A stretch of 8,491 nt of DNA from Gammaproteobacteria bacterium (GTDB lineage: Bacteria; Pseudomonadota; Gammaproteobacteria; SZUA-229): positions 1 to 8,491 of the forward strand of contig DROB01000473.1 of assembly GCA_011321985.1 (NCBI GenBank). The letters run 5' to 3'. Numbering within the stretch: the stretch's first letter is position 1; every line of letters begins with the position of its first letter. Made by a program: the position numbers and the translations under genes. The notes under the pieces were generated by a model. That model was given only the letters and a program-made list of their open reading frames with translations, made no database searches and had not been told where the DNA came from. This document shows positions 5,861 to 8,491 of the stretch, piece by piece.

Positions 5861-6502
5861 TCAGCGACCCTGTTCTAGCACCCAGCGGATGGCCCTGTGC
5901 GTAAGTTTATGCGCAGATGTCAGTCCCAGCTTCTTTTTGATATGGGCCTGATGGGTTTCGATGGTTTTGACACTCAGGTTCAGCTGTTTAGCCATTTTAC
6001 CCGGGGCGATACCCTGACCGATCATCTCGAATACCTGTAGTTCACGGTTAGATAATGCGTTGATGCCGTATTTATCATCAGTGCCACTGACCATATGATT
6101 CAGGATGCTGTCTGTCATGTGCTCGCTCAGATAGACTTTGCCGCCGAGTACCTGTCGTATCGCCGGAATAATTTTTTCCTGTGCCTCCTGTTTGTTGATG
6201 TAACCCCGTGCGCCCAGGGCGAGTACGCGTTCGGCGTAGAGGGATTCATCATGCATCGAAGCCACCAGTATCAGGATATCACTGTTGCGGGCTTTGATAT
6301 GTTCGATCAGGTCCATGCCGCTGCTGCCGGCAAGTGACAGGTCGATGATGGCCAGATCAGGTGTGATCGAATCCAGCAGCGTCAAGGCCGCTGCCATATC
6401 GCCAGCCTCACCACAGACCTCGAGATCGGCGGTATCACTGATCAGCTGAGAAAAACCGGCACGCACCAGCGGGTGATCATCAACGATCAGAATCTTGGCC
6501 AT
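5861..6502 (-). CDS. LuxR/FixJ-type response regulator
   Basis: A 213-residue DNA-binding response regulator, partner of the kinase encoded just upstream. The receiver domain (1-118) has the acidic pair D8-D9, phosphoacceptor D54 in IIDLSLAG, the switch S82 and the conserved K104, so phosphorylation should work normally. The GerE-type helix-turn-helix (about 148-206) contains LSNRELQVFEMIGQG and the recognition part LNLSVKTIETHQAHIKKKLG. The length is typical of NarL/FixJ/UhpA proteins. The ATG lies inside the kinase gene's last codons (23-base overlap) and has an AGAGGAA ribosome site, so the two are co-expressed. The adjacent, divergently read FNR-type gene is a natural target, by analogy with FixJ control of fixK, but this is inference. 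Confidence 0.93.
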   Translation of the reverse strand: MAKILIVDDHPLVRAGFSQLISDTADLEVCGEAGDMAAALTLLDSITPDLAIIDLSLAGSSGMDLIEHIKARNSDILILVASMHDESLYAERVLALGARGYINKQEAQEKIIPAIRQVLGGKVYLSEHMTDSILNHMVSGTDDKYGINALSNRELQVFEMIGQGIAPGKMAKQLNLSVKTIETHQAHIKKKLGLTSAHKLTHRAIRWVLEQGR

Positions 6503-7766
6503 GGTTTATTTCCTCTGCACCGATCGGGAATCGGCAGCACACTCGGGTGCCGCGATCACCAGCGGGGTTGATGGTGATCTCACCGTTGAACAGGCCGCAG
6601 CGATGCCGCATGATATTTAACCCTAAACCCGTCGAGTTCTGGAGGTCGAGTGGTATGCCGATACCATCATCGGTTATCTCCAGTATGCCATAATCCTGTT
6701 CTATCTTGAGCGAAACGTCAATGTGGCTTGCATCGGCATGTTTGATCGCGTTGTTCAGGGATTCCTGTACGATGCGATACAGATGTGTCGCCGTCGCATC
6801 ATCAAATAGCAGTACCTCATCATCGATCTGGAGTTTTATCGGGATATGGCTCTGTTGTTCGATACCTTCGGTGATCTCCTTGAGCGAGATCATGAATCCA
6901 TCCGCATAGATCTGCACGGGTATCAATCCACGTGAAAGGGCACGTACCTGAGTCAGGGCTTCATGCAGGCCACTGGCCAGCTGGCTGGCGAGTTCATGCT
7001 CTGGTCGGGATGCCTTATTCAATAAACTCTGCGCCAGCATGCTTAATCCGGTGAGCTGTTGCCCCAGGCCATCGTGCAGCTCTTCACCGATACGTTGTTG
7101 CTCTCGCGCCGGGATGGCGAGGATCTCACGTTGCAGTCTCTGTTGTGTGCTCAGATCCATGATGAGGCCGGCGAACAGATGGGTGTGTTCTAACTGGATC
7201 TCTCCGATAGACAGGTATATCGGAAACTGGCTGCCGTCTTTGTGTTGGCCTAATAACTGCCGGCCACTGCCGATAATTTTTTTGATACCTGTCCGCAGGT
7301 AGTTATTGATGTAGTCGTCATGCTTTTCCCCGTGTGGCGTGGGCATCAGCTTTCTTATATTGCTCCCCAGCAGTTCTTTGGCGGTATAACCGAATAAAGT
7401 CTCAGCAGCCGGATTGACGAACTGGATCATACCGTTGATATCGATCAGGAAAATAGCTTCATGTGCGGTTTTTGCCAGGGTGTGAAAGGTTTCGGCCTGT
7501 TGCTCGATCTTTTGCGTCAAGGGTTGAGTGATGCGAAAAAATACAAAACTGGCAGTGATCACCATAAAGAAAGTAGCAACGATCGCGATGCAGCCAGCAT
7601 ACACGAAGGGTTCGTTGAACTTGCTGAGGTTGCTGCCATCGATCACGCCGGTTTCTATGAGTTCGAGCAGGCCATAATAGAGTGTGGCGATAGATATAGT
7701 TGCCACCACCAGAGTCGCAGTGACCATGAGCACGCCATGCAACAGATAAGTTTGTATTTTTTTCAC
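6480..7766 (-). CDS. Membrane sensor kinase with FixL-like (putative haem) PAS domain and HisKA_3 core
   Basis: A 428-residue sensor kinase. Two membrane helices (about 10-34 and 55-77) enclose a short outer loop too small for a typical ligand domain, so sensing is probably cytoplasmic. A PAS domain spans about 92-210. Its stretch 140-188 resembles the FixL haem domain closely: LMP, H149-D-D-Y at the place of the FixL haem ligand (His200 of the Bradyrhizobium protein), KIIGSGR with R169 at the place of the oxygen-contacting Arg220, then KDGSQFPIYLSIGE. The transmitter is NarX/DegS-type: phosphoacceptor H231 in EELHDGLGQQLTG, N-box ESLNNAIKHA (335-344), G1 box DDGIG (366-370) and GLGL (380-383). 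It starts at GTG because a TAA lies three codons upstream in frame; the ribosome site is weak. It probably senses oxygen or a similar gas; redox or other PAS ligands are alternatives. Confidence 0.92.
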   Translation of the reverse strand: MKKIQTYLLHGVLMVTATLVVATISIATLYYGLLELIETGVIDGSNLSKFNEPFVYAGCIAIVATFFMVITASFVFFRITQPLTQKIEQQAETFHTLAKTAHEAIFLIDINGMIQFVNPAAETLFGYTAKELLGSNIRKLMPTPHGEKHDDYINNYLRTGIKKIIGSGRQLLGQHKDGSQFPIYLSIGEIQLEHTHLFAGLIMDLSTQQRLQREILAIPAREQQRIGEELHDGLGQQLTGLSMLAQSLLNKASRPEHELASQLASGLHEALTQVRALSRGLIPVQIYADGFMISLKEITEGIEQQSHIPIKLQIDDEVLLFDDATATHLYRIVQESLNNAIKHADASHIDVSLKIEQDYGILEITDDGIGIPLDLQNSTGLGLNIMRHRCGLFNGEITINPAGDRGTRVCCRFPIGAEEINHGQDSDR

Positions 7767-7937
7767 AGCTCTATATTACCAGCCACGCAGGTGCGTCAGT
7801 CAATAGACGTACGATACACAAATAATCCTTTAGTGTTAATACGAATATATCCCTATATGAGTATCAGGGAATCCCCTATGGTATCGTTATTATTGACAGG
7901 TCATGCTCTTGCCCTCATTAATTCGGAGGAATGTGGT
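7767..7937. promoter_or_regulatory. Divergent control region between kinase and FNR-type gene
   Basis: This 171-base gap must hold promoters for both genes. For the plus-strand FNR-type gene the best -10 is TATTAT (7888-7893) with no -35, suggesting an activator. Just upstream are three CCCT-type half sites: TATCCCTAT (7848-7856), AGGGAAT on the other strand (7866-7872) and AATCCCCTAT (7870-7879). The first differs from the NarL heptamer TACYYMT by one base. The adjacent response regulator is a candidate binder. An ACGCA/TGCGT palindrome lies at 7785-7796. On the minus strand TAATAT sits just upstream of the kinase GTG, which, if used as a -10, would give an almost leaderless mRNA. No complete FNR box is seen here. 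Confidence 0.4.
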
Positions 7938-8491
7938 ATGGCTATGCAGTTACGAAAAGCAGCAGTGGACAACGTTATCATCCCGATAAAAGCCGGTGTG
8001 GGTTACGCCCGGCCATCATTGGAAGTTCTGTCATGCAGTCACTGCGATATAAGAGGTGAATGTCTGGCTGAACAGCTAACCATAGAGCATGATCATTCTT
8101 ATCAATTAGTGAAGAACAAAAAAACCTATGCGAAGGGGCAACATGTCTTTCGAGGCGGGGATACGGCAAAAGCGATCTATGTCGTCAGCAGCGGTGCAGT
8201 CAAATCCTACATGCTTATGGAGAATGGAGAGGAGCAGGTACTGAATTTTTATCTGGCAGGTGATGTTTTTGGGCTGGATGGCATGGGTGATAATTGTCAC
8301 ATCGCCTCGACTATCGCACAGGAATCAACCACCATCTGTCAATTACCGCTTTCCGGACTACAGGACCGTGCTCTGGGACGGTCATTTTTAAATATGATCT
8401 CGCACAACCTGCTACGTGAACATAATTTGATGTTGATGCTGGCGAGAAAAGATGCGGACGGTCGCCTGGCCAGTTTTATCGTTGATATGTC
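7938..8491 (+). CDS. fnr: FNR-family oxygen-responsive transcription regulator (partial)
   Basis: N-terminal 184 residues of a CRP/FNR-family regulator; the DNA-binding helix-turn-helix is cut off by the right edge. The N-terminal cluster C33-x2-C36-x5-C42 (SCSHCDIRGEC) and C134 in TTICQLP correspond to the four [4Fe-4S] ligands of E. coli FNR (Cys20, 23, 29 and 122), so it should form an oxygen-labile cluster and dimerise when oxygen is low. C120 is an additional cysteine. The cyclic-nucleotide-like beta-roll covers about 55-140 (VVSSGAVKSY, FYLAGDVFGLDGMG), followed by the start of the dimerisation helix (NLLREHNLMLML). The ATG at 7938 is chosen for its GGAGGA site seven bases upstream; a second ATG at 7944 is possible. 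It is divergent from the FixL-like kinase gene. FNR-type boxes occur at two other promoters in this window. Confidence 0.93.
   Translation, partial: MAMQLRKAAVDNVIIPIKAGVGYARPSLEVLSCSHCDIRGECLAEQLTIEHDHSYQLVKNKKTYAKGQHVFRGGDTAKAIYVVSSGAVKSYMLMENGEEQVLNFYLAGDVFGLDGMGDNCHIASTIAQESTTICQLPLSGLQDRALGRSFLNMISHNLLREHNLMLMLARKDADGRLASFIVDM

Noticed and set aside
7893..7906. TTGACAGGTCATGC as an FNR autoregulation site
   Set aside because: Only the left half matches; the right half CATGC does not resemble ATCAA or GTCAA.
7893..7921. TTGACA with CATTAA 17 bases later as the promoter of the FNR-type gene
   Set aside because: Transcription would start inside the ribosome binding site, which would leave no usable leader.
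1..8491. tRNA, rRNA, CRISPR arrays, insertion sequences
   Set aside because: I looked for regularly spaced repeats, transposase motifs and tRNA-like cloverleaf signatures and saw none; a covariance-model search was not possible here.

Overview
The window looks like chromosomal DNA from a sulfur-oxidising gammaproteobacterium. The strongest pointer is a secreted Gly/Asn/Tyr-rich protein of the sulfur globule protein type (5015-5428). A full-length 6-phosphogluconate dehydrogenase, an FNR-type oxygen regulator and a REP-like GTAG hairpin fit the same assignment. The species cannot be named from the sequence alone.

Layout. Positions 1-2223 (minus strand) hold a tightly overlapping operon for an Mrp/MBH-type cation/proton antiporter module. 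In transcription order it encodes MnhE, MnhF, a DUF4040 (MbhD-like) subunit, MnhG and an MbhE-MnhB fusion that runs off the left edge. Positions 2224-2547 are non-coding, with an FNR-type palindrome in class II position for the antiporter operon, a REP-like hairpin and a short direct repeat just before gnd. Positions 2548-4014 (plus) encode 6-phosphogluconate dehydrogenase. Positions 4154-4738 (minus) encode an AhpD-like CxxC protein. Divergent from it is the sulfur globule-like gene, which has a perfect FNR/Anr box upstream and a strong terminator downstream. A small conserved-looking hypothetical follows, and its reading frame overlaps that terminator. Positions 5861-7766 (minus) encode a two-component system: a LuxR/FixJ-type response regulator and a membrane kinase with a FixL-like PAS domain. 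Divergent from the kinase, and cut by the right edge, is an FNR-family regulator with all four expected Fe-S cysteines.

How the parts may work together (inference). The right half encodes two candidate oxygen sensors side by side, a FixL-like haem-PAS kinase with its regulator and an FNR-type Fe-S regulator, in an arrangement reminiscent of FixL-FixJ-FixK. Two promoters to the left, for the sulfur globule-like gene and for the antiporter operon, each carry an FNR-type palindrome about 41 bp upstream of a plausible start site. A simple reading is that low oxygen switches on both sulfur storage protein and an ion-translocating membrane module. This local regulon idea is the most interesting hypothesis in the window.
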